Shown one piece after another: positions 51,060-60,336 of a DNA stretch of 64,000 nucleotides (positions are counted from its first letter, which is position 1; every line of letters starts with the position of its first letter). Under the pieces are notes generated by a model. It ran no database searches. It was not told the origin of the DNA and worked only from the letters and a program-made list of their open reading frames with translations. A program made the position numbers and the translations under genes. The stretch comes from Stenomitos frigidus_A (GTDB lineage: Bacteria; Cyanobacteriota; Cyanobacteriia; Leptolyngbyales; Leptolyngbyaceae). The stretch is taken from positions 124,001 to 188,000 of the forward strand of contig NZ_CAWNSW010000105.1 in assembly GCF_963877135.1 (NCBI RefSeq), read 5' to 3'.

Positions 51060-52610
51060 CTACGGCTCGACCATTGCATGGGCTGTGTCTGGAGGCACGA
51101 GCCATAAATTCACAATGAAACGGGTTTGCGCCGCATCACTCTCAGCCCAAACAGTACCACCGAGATACATTACCATTTGCTTGACTAACGCTAAACCTAA
51201 CCCAGTCCCACCCTGGCTATAGCGATCGCTGCTTGGAATGCGATAGAACTTGTCAAAAATACGCGGTAATTCAGCAGCAGCAATCTCAGTGCCAGTGTTG
51301 CTAATGCTAAGCTGCACCCGATCGGCGGGTTCGAGGCAAACGGTCACTGTGATCTCGCCGCCAGGAGGCGTGTATTTACAGGCATTTGTCAGCAGCTCTG
51401 CGAGGATGCGCGTCAGAATGTTTGGGTCTGACACTATGGCTGGAAGGTCGGGTGGAATGCTTGTTTGCAGTGCTTGCTCACGCCTCTGGGCACGTTCCTG
51501 AAACACCTCAATACTTTGCAAAAGCCATTGCTCGAGATCTAGAGAAAGCCACTCAATCGGACGTGCCCCGGCTTCAAGCTGCTGTAGCTCTAGCAAATCA
51601 TTCACCAGGGTTAGTTCTCGATTGCACTGGTCACGCAAAATAGACAGGTAGCGGGTCGTGCGATCAGGCGTCGTTGCGGCATCGAGCTCGCTCTGTTGCG
51701 TGAGCGCGATCTCTAGCATCTGAATTGCCATTTTAATGTTTGTCAACGGGGTACGCAGTTCGTGCGAAACGGTACTCAGAAAATCATCTTTGATTTGGTT
51801 CAGTTGTTCCAGTTCTGCCGACCGCAGTTGCAACAACTGGGCCTCTTGAACTGCCCGATCGCGTTCTTCCTGAAGTCGGCGTTGGGTATCGTCTCGGAAC
51901 ACCAGTACAGCGCCCGTAATCAAGCCTTTACGATCTTTAATGGGCGCAATGCTGTCTGTCACGGGAAGGGTGCTACCGTTTTTGGTGGTCAGTAGCAGGT
52001 GTTCGTTCAAAAAAATGATGGTGTCTTCTTGAATCGCCGTCAGGGCGAGGTTGCCGATCGGCAGACCGGTTGTTTCGGAGCTGACGTCGAAGACATCAGT
52101 CAAGTCTCGATCTCTAGCTTCGGTTTGCTGCCAGTCAGTGAGTAGCTCAGCCGAGCGATTCAGAAACATGACGCGTCCTTGAGTATTGACAACAATGATG
52201 CCGTCGCCAATGCTGCGAAGGACGGTAGACAACAGTTGTTCTCGTTCGTAGCGGTTGAGGGCAGTTTCGATCGCCACATACAGTTCCTGTTCCGTCACGG
52301 GCTTGAGGAGATAGCCGAACGGCAGGGTAACTTTTGCTCGCTCTAAGGTGCTTTTGTCAGAATGCCCGGTGATGAAAATAACCGGAATTTGCAAACGGTC
52401 CCAGATTTGCTCCGCTGCCTGGATGCCATCCGTTTCACCCTGAAGCTGAATATCCATCAGCACCAGATCGGGTTGCAGTGTCACAGCGCTTTCAAACGCT
52501 TCTGTTGCTGAACTGACAATAGCTGCTACGGTATAGCGCAGAGACTCCAGATTCTCCTGTAAGTTAGCAGCAAGAATGTATTCGTCTTCTACGACTAAGA
52601 TTTGAGTCAT
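51060..52610 (-). CDS. Receiver-PAS-histidine kinase
   Basis: A 516-residue cytosolic signalling protein. An N-terminal receiver domain has the phosphoacceptor Asp53 (LVLMDIQLQG) and Lys103 (YLLKPV). A PAS domain lies at about 125-245 (LLSTVLRSIGDGIIVVNTQG), then a coiled coil and a HisKA dimerisation domain with His283 (FLSTVSHELRTPLTNI). The ATPase domain has ELLTNACKYTPPGG, FDKFYRIPS and GTGLGLALVKQ. It is the last of three minus-strand signalling genes. Having its receiver in front of the kinase, it can take phosphate from the upstream kinase and pass on the signal. Confidence 0.94.
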   Translation of the reverse strand: MTQILVVEDEYILAANLQENLESLRYTVAAIVSSATEAFESAVTLQPDLVLMDIQLQGETDGIQAAEQIWDRLQIPVIFITGHSDKSTLERAKVTLPFGYLLKPVTEQELYVAIETALNRYEREQLLSTVLRSIGDGIIVVNTQGRVMFLNRSAELLTDWQQTEARDRDLTDVFDVSSETTGLPIGNLALTAIQEDTIIFLNEHLLLTTKNGSTLPVTDSIAPIKDRKGLITGAVLVFRDDTQRRLQEERDRAVQEAQLLQLRSAELEQLNQIKDDFLSTVSHELRTPLTNIKMAIQMLEIALTQQSELDAATTPDRTTRYLSILRDQCNRELTLVNDLLELQQLEAGARPIEWLSLDLEQWLLQSIEVFQERAQRREQALQTSIPPDLPAIVSDPNILTRILAELLTNACKYTPPGGEITVTVCLEPADRVQLSISNTGTEIAAAELPRIFDKFYRIPSSDRYSQGGTGLGLALVKQMVMYLGGTVWAESDAAQTRFIVNLWLVPPDTAHAMVEP

Positions 52611-52675
52611 ATTGTAGGGTTTATGTTGTCAGCAATAGGGTGGCAAGGAGTAAACGCCGTCATGCGTAGTTTTCG

Positions 52676-53087
52676 CTACCAACAGTCTAAGGCAGTTGCG
52701 ATCGCGATCTGCAGATCTTGCACGTTGACAGGTTTGAGCATGTAACCAAAGGGAAAGGTTTTTTGGGCGCGTAGGACGGTGCTTTGGTCGGAGTGCCCAG
52801 TGACAAAAATAATCGGAATCTGTAGTTGGTTCCAGATAAAGGTAGCCGCTTGAATGCCATCGCCTTGATGCTCAAGCCGAATGTCCATCAGGCACAATCT
52901 GTGGGCGCAGGCTGACTGCTTTGCGAACTGCCTCTTCGACAGAAGCAGCGATTTCTGGCACGTCATAGCCCAAGCACTCTAGTTCTTCTTGCAGGGTGGC
53001 AGCAAGCATGTAGTTGTCTTCTACAATCAAGACGCATAAGCGCCTGGGAGGCGTTTTAGTGGGTAGAGCTTCACAATAAGGTTCCAT
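52676..53087 (-). pseudogene. Response regulator broken by a one-base frameshift
   Basis: The first frame reads RRLCVLIVEDNYMLAATLQE, then AVSLRPQIVPDGHSA and a stop. The second gives LCLMDIRLEHQGDGIQAATF, then IFVTGHSDQSTVLRAQKTFP and YMLKPVNVQDLQIAIATA. Removing one base of the GG pair at 52891-52892 joins them as LRPQIVLMDIRL, a normal receiver with its acceptor Asp. The restored protein has 136-137 residues and is a single-domain regulator 80% like the receiver of the downstream kinase in layout. It starts 4 bp after the stop of the large kinase. It is either decayed or a sequencing error. Confidence 0.85.
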
Positions 53088-53090
53088 TTT

Positions 53091-56033
53091 TTAGGTTCTG
53101 GTGAAGGAAATACTAATGATCACTCCCTGCTGAGAGCTAATCTCTAAGGTGCCCCGAAGTTGTTTGACTAAGCCTTTCACCAGAGTGATCCCCAACGCTT
53201 TTGTTTGCTTGAGGTTGAAGTCTTGAGGCAACCCAATGCCGTTATCTCGCACACAGAGAGTCAGGCGCTGGTCGGGGTGTTGTTGAAAAAGCACTTGAAT
53301 CTCACCCGCGCGCTTTTTGGGAAAGGCATATTTCAATGCATTAGAGACCAGTTCGTTGATGATGAGACCGCAGGGAATAGCAGTATCAATATTGAGCGCG
53401 ATCGGTTCGATTTGTGTCATCAGTTTAATTTGATTGGCACGAGTGTTGTAAGAGTCGAAGAGGTGAGCGGTGAGATCGGCGATGTATTGGGCAAAATCGA
53501 TGTTTGCCAGATCTTTAGAGCCGTAGAGTTTTTCGTGCACCAGGGCGATCGACGCAATCCGGTTCTGGCTCTCTTTTAAAGTTGCAATCACTTGTGGATC
53601 GGACGATCGTCGCGACTGCATTTGCAGCAAGCCATCCACAATACCCAGATTGTTTTTCACCCGATGGTGAATTTCTTTGAGGAGCACTTCTTTTTCTTTC
53701 AGAGATGCCTGAATGACCGCTTCTGCCTGCTTCCGCTCTGTCACATCCTGATGTACAGCGACTAAGACAGTGCCATAGGTAGGATGTTCAAACAAGGAAG
53801 CGATGCCTTGCCCCCAAAAAGGAGTCCCATCCTTTTTGACATTGTGGACTTCATAAGTTGCTTCACCCTGCTGAAGAATGGTCGTGGCAATGGCTTGATG
53901 AGCTGCTACGGGGGTGGCTTCTGCGTCTGCGTAATTCACGATCGAGATATGTTTACCCTTGAGTTCTCCGGCATCATAACCAAACATCCGCTCAAACTTA
54001 GGATTGGCATAAACAATGGTGTCGTCAGCCGACTTGACCATGCAAACGCCCTCAGCCATGTTCCGGACAATGAGGCTCTGAAGCTCCAGCTCTACTTCTG
54101 CTTGTTTGAGTCGGGTGATATTGCGAAGACTGACCACAACGCCTGAAACGGCTTGATAGGCATTGTCAAAGTAAGGATTATAGGTAACGCTCAAAAATTG
54201 CGGTTTTAGAGTTGCGTAGTCCGCCCACATTTCATACTGCACAACTTGTCCGGCTAAACATTGGTCTAATCGGGGCTTAATCGTCGTTTCATAAACGTTC
54301 ACCGGTAAGAGTTCGCTGACTGGATGCCCCACAATTTCATCCTGCGGTTTGTTGTACCAATTGACATAGGTTTGATTGACGACTTGATAAACGTAGTTAC
54401 GATCGATCAACGAAATAGCGTCGGTGGTGGCAGAGACGATCCGCTCATACCGTCGCAGAGCTTCTTCTGCCTGCTTGCGATCGCTGATGTCGCGCACAAT
54501 CACCAAGACCTCGTCTTCCCCGCAGGGTATGATGCGAGCCTCTTCAAACTGAAGGTTGCCATCAAGCCTGAGTTGATATTCATACACCTGCAAGGCGCGG
54601 GTTTGCAGCGCCTGCTGCACATACTGCATACGTTCTTGGGCTTTGTCGGCTGGCAAAATGGCATGGATGTTGTTACCGATCACCATCCGACTGGCATTGT
54701 ACGGCAGCACGTTCCCGGTCGTCTGAATATCCAGGTAGGTGCCATCTTGCTTCATGCGGATCAGTAAGTCTGGAATAGCTTGAATCAGCGCCCGATTCCG
54801 GACTTCACTTTGACGCAAGGCTTCTTCGGTCTGCTTCAGATCATCAATATCTAGCCGCATGCCATCCCACACGATCGTTCCATTGTCCAGTCGGCGAGGC
54901 ATTGAGCACAGCCGCAACCAGCGGGTCTTGCCGTTGGGTAACTGCTCTCGCACCTGAAGATCAAAGACAGAGAGATTCTGTGCCGATTCTTCTCCTTTTT
55001 GAAGTACAGCAGGGAGATCCTCTTCAACCACCAGCTTAAACATGAGGCTGGAGTCTGCCAAAACTGCGTCTGGTTTGAGTCCACTCACCCGCTCAATGCC
55101 AGCGCTGACGTAGGTGTAGTGGTAGCGCCCATCCGGTTCGCGCCGCAACTGGTACAGGTAGCCATTGGGGATGTTGTCGCCGATCGCCCGCAAAAATGCC
55201 TCCCGCTCTTGCAAGGCGTGTTCGGCTCGTTTGCGATCGGTAATATCGGTCACCCGCACCAGATGCATCACTCGTTCCGCAACGGTAATCGGCTTGACAG
55301 CAAGATTGCCCCAGAAAATATTGCCCTGACAGGTCACATATTCAATTTCGCGGCTCCAAAAGCCCTTCGCCTGCATTTCAGCCCCAATCTCTTGCAACTC
55401 ATCCTGAGAAAACTGGTAGCGTTGCAGCATATGCCCTTCAATGCCAAGCAGATGAGTTTTGTCAACGGCTTGAAAAAGGTCTACTGCACGTTGATTGCAG
55501 TCCAGGGTGAATAATGTTTGTGCGTCAACCAGAAACAGCGCATCTGCCGATTCGTTAAAAATTGCCTCGCGTAAATCTCGGTTACGCCTAAGTTCAGCTT
55601 CGATGCGCGTGCGTTCGGCGACTTCTTGTTGCAATGCCTCGTTGGCTAACGCCAGTGCTGTAGGGCTGGGCAGTGCCAGAGCTTGGGGAACGATCGGCAC
55701 AAGCAGCACGGCTGTCGTCACTGAAACCATCGCCGTCAATAGTTTGACGCTCCCTGACAGCCAGTAGGTGGGATACCAGAGCGTCCAAATTTCTAACAGG
55801 TGAGTGGTGCCGCAAGCCACAATAAAGGCACTAAACAGCCAAAAAATCCAGATGAAAGGCAGATCCGATCGCCTGCGGACAAAATAGAACAGCGTCAGTG
55901 GAATGGAGTAATAGGCAAGGGCGATGAGAGCGTCTGACAGAATATGCAGCCCTACAAGCTCTGGTTTCCAGAGATAGCAGTGCCCATGAGGCATAAACAA
56001 ATTGCTTCCAGAAAGGCTTGTCCAGTTCAGCAT
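53091..56033 (-). CDS. Ethylene-receptor-like multi-PAS histidine kinase
   Basis: A 980-residue membrane sensor. The first 125 residues have three membrane helices (ILSDALIALAYYSIPLTLFY, IWIFWLFSAFIVACGTTHLL, LTAMVSVTTAVLLVPIVPQA) that match the ethylene-binding domain of plant ETR1 and Synechocystis SynEtr1. The copper-ligand pair Cys74 and His78 (ACGTTH) is present. A coiled coil and about five PAS/PAC repeats follow (DRKRAEHALQ, DRKQAEEALRR, ERKQAEAVIQA linkers). The kinase core is of the HisKA_2 type, with EIHHRVKNNLGIVDG (His789 and His790) and NELVSNALKYAFPK in the ATPase. It starts a three-gene signalling run with a regulator 3 bp behind. Binding of ethylene is inferred only. Confidence 0.93.
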   Translation of the reverse strand: MLNWTSLSGSNLFMPHGHCYLWKPELVGLHILSDALIALAYYSIPLTLFYFVRRRSDLPFIWIFWLFSAFIVACGTTHLLEIWTLWYPTYWLSGSVKLLTAMVSVTTAVLLVPIVPQALALPSPTALALANEALQQEVAERTRIEAELRRNRDLREAIFNESADALFLVDAQTLFTLDCNQRAVDLFQAVDKTHLLGIEGHMLQRYQFSQDELQEIGAEMQAKGFWSREIEYVTCQGNIFWGNLAVKPITVAERVMHLVRVTDITDRKRAEHALQEREAFLRAIGDNIPNGYLYQLRREPDGRYHYTYVSAGIERVSGLKPDAVLADSSLMFKLVVEEDLPAVLQKGEESAQNLSVFDLQVREQLPNGKTRWLRLCSMPRRLDNGTIVWDGMRLDIDDLKQTEEALRQSEVRNRALIQAIPDLLIRMKQDGTYLDIQTTGNVLPYNASRMVIGNNIHAILPADKAQERMQYVQQALQTRALQVYEYQLRLDGNLQFEEARIIPCGEDEVLVIVRDISDRKQAEEALRRYERIVSATTDAISLIDRNYVYQVVNQTYVNWYNKPQDEIVGHPVSELLPVNVYETTIKPRLDQCLAGQVVQYEMWADYATLKPQFLSVTYNPYFDNAYQAVSGVVVSLRNITRLKQAEVELELQSLIVRNMAEGVCMVKSADDTIVYANPKFERMFGYDAGELKGKHISIVNYADAEATPVAAHQAIATTILQQGEATYEVHNVKKDGTPFWGQGIASLFEHPTYGTVLVAVHQDVTERKQAEAVIQASLKEKEVLLKEIHHRVKNNLGIVDGLLQMQSRRSSDPQVIATLKESQNRIASIALVHEKLYGSKDLANIDFAQYIADLTAHLFDSYNTRANQIKLMTQIEPIALNIDTAIPCGLIINELVSNALKYAFPKKRAGEIQVLFQQHPDQRLTLCVRDNGIGLPQDFNLKQTKALGITLVKGLVKQLRGTLEISSQQGVIISISFTRT

Positions 56034-56357
56034 TTTCCCGCTCCAGACCGATGACTCAGGTTTCTAATACCAATTTGAATTGAAAAGGCGACACATCTTG
56101 GAGGGGCAAGGCAATGCCTTGCCCCTACCCAGCGATTGGCTCTGTGGTCGTCATGCTTTAAATCGGTATGATTTCTTATAGTTCCTTTAATAGTGGTTAA
56201 AAGGGACAAACCCACTTTTCTCCAGGAAGCCTTAAGAGTTTGTTAAGGAACAAGAATTTAATCACCTCGGCGTTTTCCGTAGGGGCGCACGGGTGTGCGC
56301 CCCTACCTAATCGCAGTCACAAACTGTGCTAGTGGTTCTGCATAGCTCCTAAAACTG
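56034..56357. other. Spacer with two dispersed hairpins
   Basis: No gene. AGGGGCAAGGC / GCCTTGCCCCT at 56102-56126 (loop AAT), and GTAGGGGCGCAC / GTGCGCCCCTAC at 56279-56306 (loop GGGT). Both are perfect inverted repeats of the extragenic GTAGGGG class seen at 4901 and 34221. Confidence 0.7.
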
Positions 56358-57535
56358 TTACAGAATGGCTTGAACGATCGCCACCGTTTCCTCAATCATG
56401 CGTTCTTCGCGAAACATTTTTTCTGCTTGTTGTTTACATGCCAACCCCACCTGTTGCCGTCGCGTTGCATCACTTACCCAGTCCTTCAACGTTGTAACCA
56501 ACTCTTGAATCGTGGACTGAGGATTGCCAAACATCGGTGAAGTCAGGAGTTGTCCCGTATCGCCCAATCCTTCAGGCACACCGCTGACTGCTGATGCCGC
56601 TACAGGAAGCCCTTTTGCCATCGCCTCCATCATCCCAACGGCAACCCCTCCGATTCAGACGGCAGCAAAAAAATGTCGCTGGCATCCAGCCACTCATTAA
56701 TCTGACCCAGTTCGCCCAAAAACTTGACGCGATCGCCCACACCCGCTTGCTTCACCATTTGCTTAAAGTGATCCGCCAGTGTGCCTGTGCCTGCCCACGC
56801 AAAGTAGAGATGCTCCCAGGCAGGTGTTTGCTTCAGTCGCTTGATGGCACCAAGCTGATACTGATAGCCCTTGATGATGTCCATCCGAGCCGCCGTAAAG
56901 CAGACGACCGCATCATCAGGAATGCCCCACTGCTGGCGGAGACGCGATCGCACCTGTAAATCTGGCGGCTCAAAATAGGTGGCTGGTCGCCCACAGTAAA
57001 TCACCTGCCCTTTGTCCTCCGCCAGCCCAAACAGCTTTTGCAACAGTCGCAGGTTATCTTGCGACACCGCAATTACTGCCCTGGCATCGCGATACTGTTG
57101 TGCCAATTCTGCATAAGCTTCGGGCACTTCTTTTGGCTTAATCGGATGCACCAGATGTTCCACCACGATGAAGGGAATGCCATACTTGATCGCAGCCCGC
57201 TTAGGAAAAAAGTTGGCAACCGGACCACCATTGCTCACAATCAGCAAATCCGGTTTTGCTTCAGCAATGATTTTTTCTGCCTCTGCCGCCTTTGCGCCTT
57301 CCAGCCAAATATGCTTCTGAACGCCAACTTGCTTTTGCTGCGCCACGAACCAATCCGCTCGTTGCCGCGTTTTCTCCATCCCTTCGGAACCAAAAAGCTC
57401 TACTAACGCGTCAGGAATATCCTGCACATGCGTCATCTGGTAGCCTAGAGTGGCTAAGGCACACACAATGGCATGGTTATACGGCAAAAGACCGCCGATC
57501 GCAGGCGACGCATACAGCAGAATATGTTTGGTCAC
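56358..57535 (-). pseudogene. GT4 glycosyltransferase broken by a frameshift
   Basis: The first 301 codons (MTKHILLYASPAIGGLLPYN start; SNGGPVANFFPKRAAIKYGI; ARMDIIKGYQYQLGAIKRLK) end with DIFLLPSESEGLPLG and a stop. The remaining 91 codons start MMEAMAKGLPVAASAVSGVP in another frame. Together they form the donor-binding SESEGLPLGMMEAMAKGLP motif, which shows one gene of about 392 residues. One base is missing around the G run at 56632-56637. The stop and the internal ATG overlap (ATGA at 56630-56633), so a separate C-terminal fragment could be made, but it would lack the acceptor domain. Lesion or sequencing error. Confidence 0.85.
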
Positions 57536-57659
57536 AGCAGTAGATGTTAGGGGCTTGGTTTTTTGTTGTTAGAGTACACGGTGCGATCGCCGAACTAACA
57601 CCGGACAGAAAGCATGAAATGAGATAGGTCATTCGATTAAGTACTAAAGTGAGCTTCTA

Positions 57660-58283
57660 ATGGGTGTCTCAGTCATCTATAGCGCCATTCCTCTTAGCAG
57701 TACGTTGTACACACGCCTTCAACGTGAGAAGCCACTGGCAATTCTCATGGTTTCTCTCTTTTCCTATGGCTGTGGCATCTTTAACTTCTTTGAAATTGAG
57801 CCTGAAGAGGTAAATGAAATTCTTGAAGAGGTCATTGAAGCGCATCAAGATACATTCGGATCTGAGCTAGATGCTGATCAAGTAATTGCTGAATTTCGGA
57901 CAGAACTAAGGCTCACTCGTAAAGCGTATCCGGGAATTGAAGATAGAACAGCATCATTGGAAAAGACATCTAATGAAATTGAGGAACGTTTGTCACAGGA
58001 ACTATCAAGAAGACAGATTGAGAACGCCAATAAAATTGTTGAAAAACTCATATTTGGAGACCAGTCTCTTGCTCCAAACTTATTGCCAGAAGCAGAATCG
58101 TTAGGGCTTATATCGCGTGAGTTAGTTAGCGAAGGAGCCAGAATTCTTCGACAGATTGATCCGGAAACACTATTTGCCTACGAAGGTAAGGATAGATGGT
58201 GCGTTGATCACTTTAGTGAATGGCGAGATTTGTATCTTGCAGCAGACGAGAAGAATGAGGAAATACTGCTTGGAGTTTTTTGA
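57660..58283 (+). CDS. DUF1877-like protein
   Basis: A 207-residue soluble protein. The N-terminus MGVSVIYSAIPLSSTLYTRL resembles DUF1877 (YfbM-like) proteins, which begin with a similar M-G-V/M-S-I/V-Y-A-I-P pattern. A long acidic, helical middle (EEVNEILEEVIEAHQDTFGS) and a C-terminal region ending HFSEWRDLYLAADEKNEEIL follow. Function unknown. Its A/T-rich codon use (AGAATTCTT, AATAAAATT) differs from the surrounding genes and resembles the HEXXH gene at 25606, which hints at recent acquisition. It diverges from the broken GT4. Confidence 0.7.
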   Translation: MGVSVIYSAIPLSSTLYTRLQREKPLAILMVSLFSYGCGIFNFFEIEPEEVNEILEEVIEAHQDTFGSELDADQVIAEFRTELRLTRKAYPGIEDRTASLEKTSNEIEERLSQELSRRQIENANKIVEKLIFGDQSLAPNLLPEAESLGLISRELVSEGARILRQIDPETLFAYEGKDRWCVDHFSEWRDLYLAADEKNEEILLGVF

Positions 58284-58375
58284 AGCGTCCGTCAGAATTA
58301 ACTGTAAGTTTTGCCCAGCATAGTCCTAACGCATCACACCAAAACTAACAACCAATAACTTTTCGAGGAACTGCC

Positions 58376-59371
58376 GTGTTTTTCAGTGTGGTCATTCCGA
58401 CCTACAACCGCAAACCAATTTTAGAAAAGTGCTTGCAAGCGCTGGAGCAGCAGCAGTTTGATGCAGGCGAGATCGCAGGCTATGAGGTTGTTGTCGTGGA
58501 TGATGGTTCCACCGATGGCACTGTAGATTGGCTGCAAACAAACGCCAGCGAGTTTCCCCATGTCCGACTCTTTCAACAAGACCATCAAGGTCCCGCCGCT
58601 GCCCGCAATCTGGGAGTCGAAAAAGCCTCTGGCGATACCATTATTTTTATTGATAGCGATCTCGTTGTAACTGAAGGGTTTCTCCAGGCACACGCCGATG
58701 GCTTACAAAGCGGTCAGCGGTCAGCGGTCAGCAGTCAGCAGCCATTGGAAACTCAAAACTCTGCGCCCCCCACCCCCCACCCCATATCCTCCCCCGTCTT
58801 CACCTACGGTCGCGTCATCAACACTGCCAACTTCGACGACCCTACGGCAGAACCTTACAAAATCACCGATTTTTCAGCGGCGTATTTTGCGACTGGGAAT
58901 GTGGCGATCGCCCGCATCTGGCTCGAAAAAGCGGGACTCTTTGACACGCGCTTTCAACTCTACGGCTGGGAAGATTTGGAACTGGGTGTTCGCCTGAAGC
59001 AACTCGGCTTAACGCTGATCAAATGTCCCGATGCGGTTGGGTATCACTGGCATCCTCCCTTCGCCCTCAGCCAACTCCCAAATCTGATCGATAAAGAAAT
59101 TGAGCGCGGCAAGATGGGCGTACTGTTCTACCAAAAGCACCCGACCTGGAACGTGCGCATGATGATTCAGATGACCTGGATTCATCGCGTGCTGTGGGGC
59201 GTGTTGTCGATCGGTGGTCGGCTCAACGAACGCACGATGGCTCCCTTCCTGCAATGGCTGATCGATCGGGGCAAACCCCAACTGTCCCTTGAAGTCGCGC
59301 GCATTTTCCTCAACTGGTATAACGTCCAGGGCGTTTACGAAGCCTATGCCGAAATGCAGTCAGAACGCTGA
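58376..59371 (+). CDS. GT2 family glycosyltransferase with repeat-derived insert
   Basis: A 331-residue GT-A fold transferase. VVIPTYNRKPILEKCLQALE, the VVVVDDGSTDGT nucleotide-binding strand and the DSD metal motif in IIFIDSDLVV are typical. The later AIARIWLEKAGLFDTRFQLY and GWEDLELGVRLKQLG complete the fold. GTG start at 58376 behind GAGGA. Residues about 112-140 (GQRSAVSSQQPLETQNSAPP) are encoded by (GGTCAGC)-type heptamer repeat DNA, inserted in frame between the DSD strand and the next helix. The insert probably makes a surface loop. The acceptor is unknown. Confidence 0.9.
   Translation: MFFSVVIPTYNRKPILEKCLQALEQQQFDAGEIAGYEVVVVDDGSTDGTVDWLQTNASEFPHVRLFQQDHQGPAAARNLGVEKASGDTIIFIDSDLVVTEGFLQAHADGLQSGQRSAVSSQQPLETQNSAPPTPHPISSPVFTYGRVINTANFDDPTAEPYKITDFSAAYFATGNVAIARIWLEKAGLFDTRFQLYGWEDLELGVRLKQLGLTLIKCPDAVGYHWHPPFALSQLPNLIDKEIERGKMGVLFYQKHPTWNVRMMIQMTWIHRVLWGVLSIGGRLNERTMAPFLQWLIDRGKPQLSLEVARIFLNWYNVQGVYEAYAEMQSER
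58711..58742. repeat. Heptamer repeat inside the GT2 gene
   Basis: (GGTCAGC) x3 followed by AGTCAGCAG, 7-bp period, within coding sequence. The same kind of repeat is otherwise confined to spacers in this window. Confidence 0.8.
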
Positions 59372-59385
59372 GATTGGCACTTCGC

Positions 59386-60015
59386 TCAAAATTCGTCTTC
59401 ATCTTCAGTTGCCTGAATATCTTGAGCGACAAATTCTCGCCAAACGGTCAGTATGGCATCATCCACGTTGACCGCTTGCAGACAATCCATGACAGCACCA
59501 GCATCCGCTTTGAGTTCAGGAAAGGTCAGCAAAAGCATTGCCAGATCGCGCCAGTCGGTTCCGGCTTTTGGCTTGCCGCGTCGCTGGTGATAAGCAATGA
59601 CCTTACTCGCAATCAGTTCGGCAGGCGACAGTACTAGCAACTTTTCAATGCGTTGAGCAGACGGTAGGGTTGGCACGGGGCGCAGATCAACCAGATGGCG
59701 ATTCCCCGACTTCTGCACCTGGAATAAGCGATAGCCCCGTCCTTCACCCACTTCGCGCACCCGCACGGCAATATGAAATTGCTGACTCAAAGACTCCCGC
59801 AGTTCTTCAGCAAGTTCTCTGGCGCGGGTTGAGAGCAGATCAATGGCTTGCGTCATACGGGGTTCGCCGACATAGGCATTGACCGCTTGAGCGCCAAAGA
59901 TCACCGCATCATTGCGATCGCGCAAAAATTCCAGCACCGCCTCTTGAATGGTCGCTAGCGGTAATGGTTCACGCATGATAAATTCTCGGAGCGTTAAAGA
60001 GCCTGCGTCAAACAT
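59386..60015 (-). CDS. AbiEii-like nucleotidyltransferase-fold protein
   Basis: A 209-residue soluble protein. RNDAVIFGAQAVNAYVGEPR, then MTQAIDLLSTRARELAEELR, fits the nucleotidyltransferase fold of AbiEii/MNT-type proteins: a Gly-x-x-Ala-Val helix and an Asp strand, though the second catalytic Asp is not obvious. LLVLSPAELIASKVIAYHQR and DWRDLAMLLLTFPELK are the usual C-terminal helices. The start is the ATG at 60013-60015; a TTG seven codons upstream is less likely. No AbiEi partner is adjacent, so a toxin-antitoxin role is unsupported here. Confidence 0.7.
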   Translation of the reverse strand: MFDAGSLTLREFIMREPLPLATIQEAVLEFLRDRNDAVIFGAQAVNAYVGEPRMTQAIDLLSTRARELAEELRESLSQQFHIAVRVREVGEGRGYRLFQVQKSGNRHLVDLRPVPTLPSAQRIEKLLVLSPAELIASKVIAYHQRRGKPKAGTDWRDLAMLLLTFPELKADAGAVMDCLQAVNVDDAILTVWREFVAQDIQATEDEDEF

Positions 60016-60336
60016 AACGGTTGATTGATCGATCAAAAACTATTACGGCTCCAGGTCTTCATTCTCCTACACCTGCCGTAAGCCTGACATCGGTGATCAA
60101 TTGCTTCTCATTCTCATTAGATCAATCTGCTTCAAATCCTGTTACACGGCTGTGTTAACCTAGAGAAGTTGTCTAAAATCACACATTCAGGATTTCGGGT
60201 GCCTCAAAAGAGTTGTTAGGGGTTGGTTGTTAGTTGTTAGCAAGAAGTTCCTGTCTAAAAACTAAAAACTAAAAACTAAAAGCTTTCACAGGTGCTCCTG
60301 GATGGAGGATTAACCCGAATCAGGAGTTCAAAATCA
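60016..60336. other. rpsB upstream region with heptamer repeats
   Basis: 321 bp without a gene. It contains GTTGTTAG-type units near 60211-60240 and (CTAAAAA) x3 near 60253-60276, partly complementary to each other. The last 25 bp hold the rpsB ribosome-binding site CAGGAG. The promoter of rpsB-tsf should be here. Confidence 0.6.
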
